Part shown: piece after piece, positions 7,085 to 15,279 of the stretch
How positions within the stretch are numbered: the stretch's first letter is position 1
How the letters are laid out: each line of letters starts with the position of its first letter
Origin: Shimia sp040370365
GTDB lineage: Bacteria > Pseudomonadota > Alphaproteobacteria > Rhodobacterales > Rhodobacteraceae
DNA: 64,000 nucleotides
Direction of reading: 5' to 3'
NCBI RefSeq assembly: GCF_040370365.1
Contig: NZ_BAABWQ010000004.1
Location: 248,001 to 312,000 of the forward strand
Notes under the pieces: generated by a model
What the model saw: only the letters and a program-made list of their open reading frames with translations
What the model was told of the DNA's origin: nothing
The model's database searches: none
Program-made: the position numbers and the translations under genes

Positions 7085-8878
7085 TTATTTTGTGGCTTTT
7101 TCCAGTACATAAGTCCCGGGCGCATCGCCCAAGACGGGGAAGTCAGATGTTCCAGGCGTCCGTTTTGGTATTTGATTACCGGATTTCTGTGACAGCCATG
7201 TATCCCAGCGCGGCCACCATGACCCTTCATGGAAAGTTGCCCCCTCCATCCATTCGTCGGCGGTACCTTTGAGTTTTTTATTTGTGAAATGCCCATACTT
7301 CTTTTTTGAAGGCGGGTTCACAATCCCCGCGATATGGCCGGATTGCGATACGATAAAGGTTTTGGACCGGCTCTTGGTTTGCTGAAACCCATGGAAGCAA
7401 TCCCGCCAGCGTGCAATATGATCGGTCTCACAAGTCACTGCACAAATGGGCACATCAACGTCACTGATCTTGAGCGTCTTGCCACAAAGTTCGACACCGT
7501 CGCCCACAAATTTGTTCGATTGGCACAGTTCCCGCAAATACTGATGCGCCATCTTACCCGGCAAACCCGACCCATCCCCGTTCCAATACAGCAAATCAAA
7601 TGCTGGCGGCGCCTCTCCCATCATATAGCTTTTGATCGCGGGCCCATAAATCAAATCGTTGGATCTCAGAAAGCTAAACGTACGCTGCATGATGAAGGAG
7701 CGCAGAATTCCTTCTTCTTCAACCTCCTCATCGATACCGTCGATAAAATCGTCCTGCAAAAACGGTGTGAATTCGCCTTGATCAGAAAAGTCGGTCAATG
7801 TCGTGAAGAAAGTAGCGGAGTTCACAGACGTGTCGCCATGCTGTTTCATCAGCGACAAAGTCAGGTGCAGCGTCGTGCCCGCGATGCAGTATCCAACAGC
7901 GTTCACCTTGGGCTGATCGCAGATCGACTTGACCTTGGCGATCGCCTCCAAAAACCCTTCCGTAATGTAGTCTTCCATTCCCACGTCAGAATAGGAGCGG
8001 TCCGGGTTGATCCAGCTGACCACAAACACAGTATACCCCTGTGCCACGCACCACCGGATCATGCTGTTTTGCTCTTTAAGATCCAAAATATAATACTTGT
8101 TGATCCAGGGCGGAAAAACCACCAGCGGAATTTCGTGCACGGTATCCGTTGTTGGCGCGAACTGGAGCAACTCAAACATCCGGTTGCGATACACAACCTT
8201 ACCAGGCGCAGTTGCGATGTTTCGCCCAATTTCAAAGGCGTTCTCATCTGCCAGTTTGACCAAAAGCTCCCCATTGTTGGACTCTAGGTCTGCAATCAAG
8301 TTTTCCAACCCATCCACCAGGCTTTGGCCTTCGGTAGCGACGGCCTTCTCAAGCACTTCCGGGTTTGTCCCCAAAAAATTGGTCGGAGCCATCATGTCGA
8401 TGATCTGGCTGGAAAAGTACTCGATGCGCTGCTTGTCCTTACCCGAGAGCCCTTCCAGCTCTCCAACCGATTTTCGGATTGCCTCAGCGTTGCGCATGTA
8501 CTGCTGCTTGACCAGATTAAAGTACGGATGGGTTTTCCACATCGGATGAGAGAATCGCCGGTCGGTTGGCGTGTCATCCTGCGGTGCAGCAAACTGTCCC
8601 TTTAAGATCAAATTTTGGGCATCCACGAAGCCCTTGACCGACTTCGTCCAAAGATCGAGTTGGTTTTCGATCATTTTGCCCGGGTCGTTAAGCATATTCT
8701 GCCAATATGCAGTGGCGGCCGTCATAAAGACCTCTGGCTCTGGGGCATTTAGCTCATTTCTCAATGGCTTATGATGCCCCATCACTTCGGCAAGACGCAG
8801 TGACAACTCTTCAACTTTGGCCAAATTGGCGTTTAGGAGTTCCATTTTTTCGCCGGATTCGGTCTCATTTGTTGTCAT
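7085..8878 (-). CDS. phaC: Class I poly(3-hydroxybutyrate) synthase
   Basis: A 597-residue synthase that polymerises (R)-3-hydroxybutyryl-CoA to PHB. The N-terminal domain (residues about 1-200) contains the HPMWKTHPYFNLVKQQY signature. The alpha/beta-hydrolase domain carries the lipase-like box VGYCIAGT with nucleophile Cys331, the conserved VSWINPD, and the later Asp and His of the triad (TCETDHIARW; SQSGHIAGIVNPP). The length is normal for class I. It is divergent from phaZ with only 109 bases between the starts, and upstream of phaP on the same strand. A PhaR-like palindrome sits in the shared promoter. No phaA or phaB gene is in the window, so precursor supply is encoded elsewhere. Confidence 0.97.
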   Translation of the reverse strand: MTTNETESGEKMELLNANLAKVEELSLRLAEVMGHHKPLRNELNAPEPEVFMTAATAYWQNMLNDPGKMIENQLDLWTKSVKGFVDAQNLILKGQFAAPQDDTPTDRRFSHPMWKTHPYFNLVKQQYMRNAEAIRKSVGELEGLSGKDKQRIEYFSSQIIDMMAPTNFLGTNPEVLEKAVATEGQSLVDGLENLIADLESNNGELLVKLADENAFEIGRNIATAPGKVVYRNRMFELLQFAPTTDTVHEIPLVVFPPWINKYYILDLKEQNSMIRWCVAQGYTVFVVSWINPDRSYSDVGMEDYITEGFLEAIAKVKSICDQPKVNAVGYCIAGTTLHLTLSLMKQHGDTSVNSATFFTTLTDFSDQGEFTPFLQDDFIDGIDEEVEEEGILRSFIMQRTFSFLRSNDLIYGPAIKSYMMGEAPPAFDLLYWNGDGSGLPGKMAHQYLRELCQSNKFVGDGVELCGKTLKISDVDVPICAVTCETDHIARWRDCFHGFQQTKSRSKTFIVSQSGHIAGIVNPPSKKKYGHFTNKKLKGTADEWMEGATFHEGSWWPRWDTWLSQKSGNQIPKRTPGTSDFPVLGDAPGTYVLEKATK

Positions 8879-8900
8879 ATTAACCTATTCGCTTTATCGT

Positions 8901-8915
8901 TGCTGCCACGCAGCA
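8901..8915. promoter_or_regulatory. Putative PhaR operator between phaC and phaZ
   Basis: TGCTGC-CAC-GCAGCA is a perfect 6+6 palindrome 22 bases upstream of the phaC ATG, followed by ATAAA. It is the best copy of the motif also found twice upstream of phaP, and would sit over the phaC promoter. Confidence 0.65.
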
Positions 8916-8987
8916 TAAAAATTCGACCCCACGTTAATACTACTGGGGAACTAACCAAGTGGATACCCCAACGTAAGGAAGACCCCC

Positions 8988-10271
8988 ATGCGATACATGG
9001 CCACGTATGATTTGATGGATACAGTACGCAACACCAACCAATGGCTGGGGGCCACTGCATCTGCCATGGCGTCATATCCGGCCATGGCCATGGTGCCTAA
9101 CCCTGCCTTGCAATGGATGGCTGCTTGGGGCGAAGTCACCGAACGTGCATTCCAGCGGATGGTTGTCAAACCGGATTGGGGCATCGACAGCTTCACCTGC
9201 GAAGACGGCAAAGATCACATCGTCAACATCAACACAGTTGTCGAACTCCCGTTTGGCGATTTGATCCACTTTGATGTCTCCGGTCGCAAACCGATGAAGC
9301 GCAAGGTTCTGTTGGTTGCACCGATGTCCGGCCACTACGCGACGCTGCTGCGGTCCACAGTGAAAAGCCTGATTGCAGATTGCGAAGTCTATATTACCGA
9401 CTGGCATAACGCGCGTGATATCCCGGTAAGCGAAGGCAAATTCGATATCGACGACTATACGCTATACCTTGTCGATTTTATGAAAGAGCTTGGCCCGGAC
9501 ACCCACGTCATTGCCGTGTGCCAACCTGCCCCACTGACGTTGGCTGCGACAGCCTATCTTGCAGAAGAAGACCCAAAGGCACAGCCACGCTCTCTGACTT
9601 TGATTGGTGGACCTATTGACCCAAACGCTGCGGCGACGGAAGTCACCGACTTCGGCCATCGCGTGACCATGGGCCAACTCGAGGAAACCATGATCCAACG
9701 CGTCGGTTTTAAATATCCAGGCGTCGGGCGCATGGTGTATCCCGGCCTGCTGCAACTGTCCTCCTTTATGTCGATGAACGCAGACCGCCACTCAAAGGCC
9801 TTCTCCGACCAGATCATGCGAGTCACACGGGGCGAGGCCTCAGATCACGATGCCCACAACCGATTCTACGATGAATATCTCGCAGTCATGGATATGACCG
9901 CAGAATTCTACCTGTCGACGGTCGAGCGAATCTTCAAGAACGGGGAAATCGCCGCTAACGAATTTGTCGTTGCCGGGCGCAAAGTCGACATTGGTAAGAT
10001 CACCACCGTCGCGGTCAAAACAGTTGAAGGCGCCAAAGACGACATCACCGCCCCCGGCCAATGTATTGCCGCACTCGATCTCTGCACCGGCTTGCCTGAC
10101 AGCAAGAAAGCAAGCCATGTAGAGCCAGGCGCTGGCCACTATGGCATCTTTGCCGGCAAGAGCTGGCGCAACAACATCCGCCCCCTTGTGCTGGACTTCA
10201 TTGATGCAAACTCAGCGGCCCCAAAAACCGCCAGGGCACGTAAACCAGCCAACAGAAACACGGCAGCCTGA
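8988..10271 (+). CDS. phaZ: Intracellular PHB depolymerase
   Basis: A 427-residue enzyme of the intracellular native-PHB depolymerase family, which mobilises stored granules. The catalytic Cys178 replaces Ser in the box AVCQPAP, and the family His lies in EPGAGHYGIFAGKSW near residue 385. Other family landmarks are LLVAPMSGHYATLLR and YITDWHNARDIP. The ATG at 8988 has GGAAG seven bases upstream. The C-terminus is a basic extension (KTARARKPANRN) that could help granule association. It is divergent from phaC and followed by a good terminator, so it is a single-gene unit. Confidence 0.95.
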   Translation: MRYMATYDLMDTVRNTNQWLGATASAMASYPAMAMVPNPALQWMAAWGEVTERAFQRMVVKPDWGIDSFTCEDGKDHIVNINTVVELPFGDLIHFDVSGRKPMKRKVLLVAPMSGHYATLLRSTVKSLIADCEVYITDWHNARDIPVSEGKFDIDDYTLYLVDFMKELGPDTHVIAVCQPAPLTLAATAYLAEEDPKAQPRSLTLIGGPIDPNAAATEVTDFGHRVTMGQLEETMIQRVGFKYPGVGRMVYPGLLQLSSFMSMNADRHSKAFSDQIMRVTRGEASDHDAHNRFYDEYLAVMDMTAEFYLSTVERIFKNGEIAANEFVVAGRKVDIGKITTVAVKTVEGAKDDITAPGQCIAALDLCTGLPDSKKASHVEPGAGHYGIFAGKSWRNNIRPLVLDFIDANSAAPKTARARKPANRNTAA

Positions 10272-10300
10272 CACTTCAGTCTGCACAAAATCTCAGCAAC

Positions 10301-10325
10301 AGGCCGCCCTTGGGCGGCCTTTTTG
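10301..10325 (+). terminator. Intrinsic terminator of phaZ
   Basis: AGGCCGCCC-TT-GGGCGGCCT followed by TTTTG: a 9-bp stem immediately after phaZ. Confidence 0.9.
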
Positions 10326-10406
10326 TTAACGATTCAAGAAAACCGGACCGTTGCAAATGGTTCACAGGCGCTCAACGCAATATTTTCCACAGGCAGAGGG
10401 AGCACG

Positions 10407-10422
10407 ACACTACATTTTGTGG
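10407..10422. promoter_or_regulatory. NrdR-box-like sequence far upstream of nrdJ
   Basis: ACACTACATTTTGTGG agrees with the site at 10653 in 13 of 16 positions. It lies 246 bases before it, far outside the usual two-or-three-turn spacing, so a role would need looping or a second promoter. It may also be chance. Confidence 0.35.
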
Positions 10423-10620
10423 ATAAGCATGCGTGTTCTCGGGGCTTGAAGCAATAAACTTAGATAGATCAAAGTCTTATAAATTGTGGCAGAAATCTGG
10501 CGAGGACGTTTCTCTTGTGGAGGAATCAGAAGGCTTCAACGAGTCGCCTCTCGCGCGCTTTCGGTCAACAGGAAAAATCCTGATTTTTGGTAAATAAAAA
10601 CGTTGACCCTATATGCACCC

Positions 10621-10668
10621 TTACGCCAATTTGTGTAAGCAGCCGGAGAATGACACTACATATAGTGA
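10621..10668. promoter_or_regulatory. NrdR box pair in the nrdJ promoter
   Basis: ACACTACATATAGTGA at 10653-10668 is close to the NrdR consensus (acaCwAtATaTwGtgt). A weaker copy (TTACGCCAATTTGTGT, 10621-10636) lies exactly 32 bases upstream, the three-turn spacing normal for tandem NrdR boxes. NrdR represses ribonucleotide reductase genes when dATP is high. The strong box is well supported; the weak one rests mainly on spacing. Confidence 0.75.
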
Positions 10669-10871
10669 CGCCGTAGGCCGCGGGGACAAACACCACAACA
10701 CCCCTCTGAAGGGTTGGTTTAGGTAGCACACGACATGTGCTCGCCTGTCAGTTGTCCTTTGCCTACTGCGACATTCCATCCTCTTAAGGATGGTTAGGTC
10801 GATTTGAACGCCGCAACAACAATCGCACAGAAGGTGCGGCGAAAAATTGGCACTGGGAACGAGGCAGCGGC
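10669..10871 (+). promoter_or_regulatory. Long structured 5' leader of nrdJ
   Basis: About 200 bases lie between the NrdR box and the ATG. They contain a long-range pairing GTAGGC (10673) with GCCTAC (10761) that encloses the hairpins CCCT-CTGA-AGGG (10702) and AGCACA-CGACA-TGTGCT (10725). After these come CCATCCT-CTTA-AGGATGG (10776-10793) and CGCCGCA...TGCGGCG (10809-10841). No B12 box of the cobalamin riboswitch was found. A published candidate RNA called the nrdJ motif is associated with class II reductase genes; whether this leader matches it cannot be judged without a covariance model. The stretch 10326-10600 holds no recognisable gene. Confidence 0.5.
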
Positions 10872-13800
10872 ATGAAAATTCAGAGACGTTTCACCAAGAC
10901 CGGACAGGACGCATATGCGGACCTCGACTTTGTGACCACGGAGTCCGAAATTCGGAACCCAGATGGCACCATCGTCTTCCGGTTAGAAAACGTCGAAGTG
11001 CCAAACAGCTGGTCTCAGGTTGCCTCTGATGTGATCGCGCAAAAATACTTCCGCAAAGCGGGTGTCCCGGCAAAACTGCGCAAGGTACGCGAAAAAGGCG
11101 TCCCTGAATTTCTGTGGCGGTCTGCACCTGCCAATGATGATGTTGAACTGGGCGGCGAAATCAGCGCCAAACAAGTGTTTGATCGCCTTGCTGGCGCATG
11201 GACTTATTGGGGATGGAAGGGTGGCTACTTCTCCACCGAAGAAGACGCCCGCGCCTATTTCGACGAAATGCGCTACATGCTGGCAACCCAGCGCGCAGCG
11301 CCAAACAGCCCCCAGTGGTTTAACACGGGTTTGCATTGGGCCTATGGTATCGATGGCCCGGCCCAAGGCCACTATTACGTCGACTACAAAACAGCCAAGC
11401 TGACCAAATCCAAGTCAAGCTATGAGCATCCTCAACCACATGCTTGCTTTATTCAGTCCGTCGCCGACGATCTTGTAGGCGACGGTGGCATCATGGATCT
11501 CTGGGTGCGCGAAGCGCGTCTTTTCAAATACGGCTCTGGCACCGGAACCAACTTCTCCTCCCTGCGCGCAGATGGCGAATCTCTTTCTGGCGGCGGCAAA
11601 TCCTCAGGCCTGATGGGGTTCTTGAAAATCGGTGACCGCGCCGCGGGCGCAATCAAGTCCGGCGGCACCACACGCCGCGCAGCAAAGATGGTGATTGTTG
11701 ATGCAGATCACCCTGATATCGAAGAATACATCAACTGGAAGGTCAAAGAGGAGCAGAAAGTTGCCTCCATCGTGGCCGGTTCCAAGATGCACGAACAAAA
11801 GCTCAATGGTATCTTTGCCGCGATCAAAGCTTGGGATGGTGCGGAGGCAGACGCCTATGACGCAAAAGCGAACGACAGTCTAAAAGCGGCGATCCGTGAC
11901 GCCAAAAAAGTCATGATCCCAGAGACCTACATCAAACGTGTTCTGGATTACGCGAAACAAGGCTACTCCAGCATCGAATTCCCAACCTATGACACAGACT
12001 GGGATTCGGAAGCCTACGCATCTGTATCGGGGCAAAACTCCAACAACTCGATCCGTGTCACCGACGCATTTCTTAAAGCCGTCGAAAACGACGATGATTG
12101 GGAGCTGATCCGTCGCACCGATGGCAAAGTCGCTAAGACCATCAAAGCGCGTGATCTGTGGGAAGACGTTGGCCATGCCGCATGGGCTTGTGCCGATCCG
12201 GGCATTCAATACCACGACACCGTCAATGCATGGCACACCTGCCCTGAAGATGGCGAAATCCGCGGCTCAAACCCGTGTTCGGAATACATGTTCCTGGATG
12301 ATACCGCCTGCAACCTCGCCTCGATGAACCTGCTGACCTTCCTGAAGGACGGTAAATTTCAGGCCGAAGACTACATGCACGCAACCCGTCTGTGGACCGT
12401 TACCTTGGAAATTTCTGTGACCATGGCACAGTTCCCGTCCAAGGAAATTGCGCAGCGGTCTTTCGACTTCCGCACACTGGGACTGGGTTATGCCAACATC
12501 GGTGGTCTGCTGATGAACCTTGGTTATGGCTATGACAGTGACGAAGGCCGCGCACTCGGTGGCACGCTGACCGCCCTTATGACCGGCGTCTCTTATGCAA
12601 CCTCCGCCGAAATGGCAGGCGAACTTGGCCCCTTCAGCGGATATGAGCGCAACAGCGAGCACATGCTTCGGGTCATTCGCAACCACCGTCGCGCCGCCTA
12701 CGGCGAAAAATCTGGTTACGAAGGTCTTGCGGTCAAACCTGTGCCGCTGGACGCCCCCAACTGCCCCGACCAAGTGTTGGTAGAGTTGGCCAAATCCAGC
12801 TGGGACGAAGCCCTGCAGCTTGGCGAGAAAAACGGTTACCGCAACGCACAAACCTCGGTTATCGCACCAACCGGAACCATTGGTCTGGTGATGGATTGTG
12901 ACACAACCGGGATTGAGCCAGATTTCGCTCTGGTAAAGTTCAAGAAACTTGCTGGCGGGGGTTATTTCAAGATCATCAATCGCTCAGTTCCAGCGGCGTT
13001 GGAAGGCATCGGCTACTCATCCGCACAGATCGAAGAGATCGTGTCTTACGCGGTTGGCCATGGCACCATCGGCAACGCACCGGGCATCAACCACACATCT
13101 CTCATTGGCCACGGGTTCACCACCAATGAAATCGAAAAAGTCGAAGCCGCTCTTGGCTCCGCTTTTGACATCCGGTTTGTGTTCAACCAATGGACCTTGG
13201 GCGAAGAGTTCTGCACCAACGTGCTGGGTATCCCTTCCGAGAAGCTGAACGACCCCGCCTTTGAGTTGCTGTCTCACCTGGGCTACACAAAGGCCGATAT
13301 CGACGCCGCCAACGACCACGTCTGTGGTACGATGACGCTTGAAGGTGCACCGCACCTCAAAGAAGAGCACTACCACATCTTTGATTGCGCCAACCCCTGC
13401 GGCAAAAAGGGCAAACGCTACCTGTCCGTGGACAGTCACATCACCATGATGGCGGCGGCGCAGTCCTTCATCTCTGGCGCCATCTCCAAGACCATCAACA
13501 TGCCAAACGACGCGACCATCACAGACTGCCAAAAGGCGTATGAGCTGTCTTGGTCCCTCGGCATCAAAGCAAACGCGCTTTACCGTGACGGCTCCAAGCT
13601 GTCGCAACCTTTGGCCGCTGCACTGGTGGAGGACGATGAAGACGCCGCTGATGTCCTCGAATCAGGTTCCTCACACGAAAAGGCACAGGTTCTGGCCGAA
13701 AAGATTGTCGAAAAAATCATCGTGAAAGAGGTGGCACGCGGCCGCGAGAAGATGCCTGAGCGCCGCAAAGGCTACACCCAGAAAGCGGTTGTGGGCGGTC

Positions 13801-14537
13801 ACAAAGTGTACCTGCGCACAGGCGAATACTCGGATGGAAACCTGGGCGAAATCTTTATCGACATGCACAAAGAAGGCGCAGGCTTCCGCGCCATGATGAA
13901 CAACTTTGCAATCGCTGTGTCGGTGGGACTGCAATACGGTGTGCCACTCGAAGAGTTTGTCGACGCTTTCACATTCACCAAATTTGAACCTGCTGGCATG
14001 GTTCAGGGCAACGACTCAATCAAGAATGCCACCTCGATCCTTGATTACATCTTCCGTGAATTGGCCGTGTCCTATCTCGACCGTACTGACCTTGCACATA
14101 TCAAGCCCGAAGGGACCACATTTGACGATGTGGGACGTGGTGAAGAAGAAGGTGTCTCCAACGTATCAGAGCTGTCAGACACTGCGGCGAGTCGCTCGCT
14201 TGAGGTGCTCAAACAGATCTCCTCTACCGGGTATTTGCGCAAGCGTTTGCCACAAGAACTGGTAGTTCTTAATGGCGGTGGCGGCGTATCGGCGGAAATC
14301 CCCGATACTGTCAAAACCTTGAACACTTTGGTGCCGGAAACCGCTGGTGCATCCGTATCAGACGTGGCAACTAGCACCTCCGCTGTGGCAGCGCCGGTCA
14401 CAATGAATGCCCGCACCAAAGCGAAAATGCAGGGCTATGAGGGTGATCCATGTGGAGACTGCGGCAACTACACGCTGGTGCGTAACGGCACCTGCATGAA
14501 ATGCAACACTTGCGGCGCAACCTCAGGCTGCAGCTAA
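10872..14537 (+). CDS. nrdJ: B12-dependent (class II) ribonucleotide reductase
   Basis: A 1221-residue adenosylcobalamin-dependent enzyme that reduces ribonucleotides for DNA synthesis with or without oxygen. Visible parts are an N-terminal ATP-cone-like region, the first active-site Cys segment (HPQPHACFIQSV), the central NPCSEYMFLDDTACNLASMNL block with catalytic Cys and substrate residues, and APTGTIGLVMDCDTTGIEPDFAL. The long C-terminal domain ends in a zinc-finger-like CGDCGNYTLVRNGTCMKCNTC plus SGCS, which supplies the thiols for re-reduction. The size matches the long alphaproteobacterial form; no intein is present. The ATG at 10872 is preceded by GAGGCAGCGG. The promoter carries an NrdR box and a structured leader. 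Confidence 0.97.
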   Translation: MKIQRRFTKTGQDAYADLDFVTTESEIRNPDGTIVFRLENVEVPNSWSQVASDVIAQKYFRKAGVPAKLRKVREKGVPEFLWRSAPANDDVELGGEISAKQVFDRLAGAWTYWGWKGGYFSTEEDARAYFDEMRYMLATQRAAPNSPQWFNTGLHWAYGIDGPAQGHYYVDYKTAKLTKSKSSYEHPQPHACFIQSVADDLVGDGGIMDLWVREARLFKYGSGTGTNFSSLRADGESLSGGGKSSGLMGFLKIGDRAAGAIKSGGTTRRAAKMVIVDADHPDIEEYINWKVKEEQKVASIVAGSKMHEQKLNGIFAAIKAWDGAEADAYDAKANDSLKAAIRDAKKVMIPETYIKRVLDYAKQGYSSIEFPTYDTDWDSEAYASVSGQNSNNSIRVTDAFLKAVENDDDWELIRRTDGKVAKTIKARDLWEDVGHAAWACADPGIQYHDTVNAWHTCPEDGEIRGSNPCSEYMFLDDTACNLASMNLLTFLKDGKFQAEDYMHATRLWTVTLEISVTMAQFPSKEIAQRSFDFRTLGLGYANIGGLLMNLGYGYDSDEGRALGGTLTALMTGVSYATSAEMAGELGPFSGYERNSEHMLRVIRNHRRAAYGEKSGYEGLAVKPVPLDAPNCPDQVLVELAKSSWDEALQLGEKNGYRNAQTSVIAPTGTIGLVMDCDTTGIEPDFALVKFKKLAGGGYFKIINRSVPAALEGIGYSSAQIEEIVSYAVGHGTIGNAPGINHTSLIGHGFTTNEIEKVEAALGSAFDIRFVFNQWTLGEEFCTNVLGIPSEKLNDPAFELLSHLGYTKADIDAANDHVCGTMTLEGAPHLKEEHYHIFDCANPCGKKGKRYLSVDSHITMMAAAQSFISGAISKTINMPNDATITDCQKAYELSWSLGIKANALYRDGSKLSQPLAAALVEDDEDAADVLESGSSHEKAQVLAEKIVEKIIVKEVARGREKMPERRKGYTQKAVVGGHKVYLRTGEYSDGNLGEIFIDMHKEGAGFRAMMNNFAIAVSVGLQYGVPLEEFVDAFTFTKFEPAGMVQGNDSIKNATSILDYIFRELAVSYLDRTDLAHIKPEGTTFDDVGRGEEEGVSNVSELSDTAASRSLEVLKQISSTGYLRKRLPQELVVLNGGGGVSAEIPDTVKTLNTLVPETAGASVSDVATSTSAVAAPVTMNARTKAKMQGYEGDPCGDCGNYTLVRNGTCMKCNTCGATSGCS

Positions 14538-14547
14538 GGAGATATCA

Positions 14548-14781
14548 GTGGAGAAGCGCAGAAGCCTTCCAGAACAGACAGACATGCGTCGCCCTGCTGA
14601 CAACACCAATGGCGCACCAGACACCTGCTCAGCACAGGAATGCGCCTTGGTTGGACGCATCGTGATCAGCGGAGATTGGGCACGCAAGGTACGCAACGAG
14701 ACAACCGAAAATGGCGCCTCAGAGGCGACCCAAAATGACTACGCGGAACATCTGCTTTACGCCGCACGCAAAAGCAGCTGA
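14548..14781 (+). CDS. Small hypothetical protein following nrdJ
   Basis: A 77-residue product starting at GTG with AAGGAGAT seven bases upstream, only 10 bases after the nrdJ stop, so it is very likely co-transcribed. It contains two Cys (DTCSAQECALVG) and a hydrophilic C-terminal half. I do not recognise a family. The strong ribosome binding site and spacing argue that it is translated; a link to nucleotide reduction or cobalamin is only suggested by position. Confidence 0.55.
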   Translation: MEKRRSLPEQTDMRRPADNTNGAPDTCSAQECALVGRIVISGDWARKVRNETTENGASEATQNDYAEHLLYAARKSS

Positions 14782-15279
14782 TCTGGCAAACCATGAGATC
14801 CCGGGGGGACCTGGGTAGGGGGCTCTGGCCCCCGACGAAATATCCCACTGATAAGGCTTCGGTCTGACAGTGGTGATCCACGGAGCGGGTGCGCTCGCTC
14901 CGACGACATTCAGGCCGCAGGCAAAAAACATCGAGCGGTAACTAAGAGTGAGCCTGAATGGCGAAACTGGGGGGCCTCGCGCCCCCCAATTTTTTACAAC
15001 AAACGCTGCGCCTGTCACGTTTCGCTTCAAACAGAAATTTTCCGCGGTTTCCAATATGCCCAAAATCGCACGCATTTTTCGACAGCATGATGCCACCCCT
15101 GCGTCCATGGCGGTATTGCATGGCCTCTCGGCTTGTCAGCAGCGAGCAGAAACCGTCCGTAAAGATGCATAATCGAAGGCGCAATCCGCCAATCATGCAA
15201 CACCAGCTGGCGGCATGTATGACTTAGCTTTCCACAGTGGCACGACACCAACGCGCCGAGCCACTTCTGATCAGAGTTC
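14782..15279. other. Gene-free stretch with GC-rich hairpins
   Basis: No convincing coding region. It holds GGGGGC-TCTG-GCCCCC (14818-14833), a CCACTG/CAGTGG pair near 14847-14876, GGAGCG/CGCTCC near 14881-14900, and the terminator at 14968. Short G/C-run hairpins of this kind recur near 47757 and resemble intergenic repeats of Roseobacter genomes. Confidence 0.5.
14968..14995 (+). terminator. Intrinsic terminator downstream of nrdJ unit
   Basis: TGGGGGGC-CTCGC-GCCCCCCA followed by ATTTTTT. It is 187 bases beyond the last gene of the nrdJ unit, so it may end that transcript or an unannotated small RNA from 14782-14967. Confidence 0.75.

Noticed and set aside
7334..8287. 317-codon plus-strand frame opposite phaC
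   Set aside because: Shadow of phaC; His/Gln/Arg-rich composition without motifs.
10669..10871. Cobalamin riboswitch before nrdJ
   Set aside because: The conserved B12-box sequence is not present; the structure differs.
12267..13607. Long minus-strand frames inside nrdJ
   Set aside because: They are shadows opposite a strongly conserved gene.
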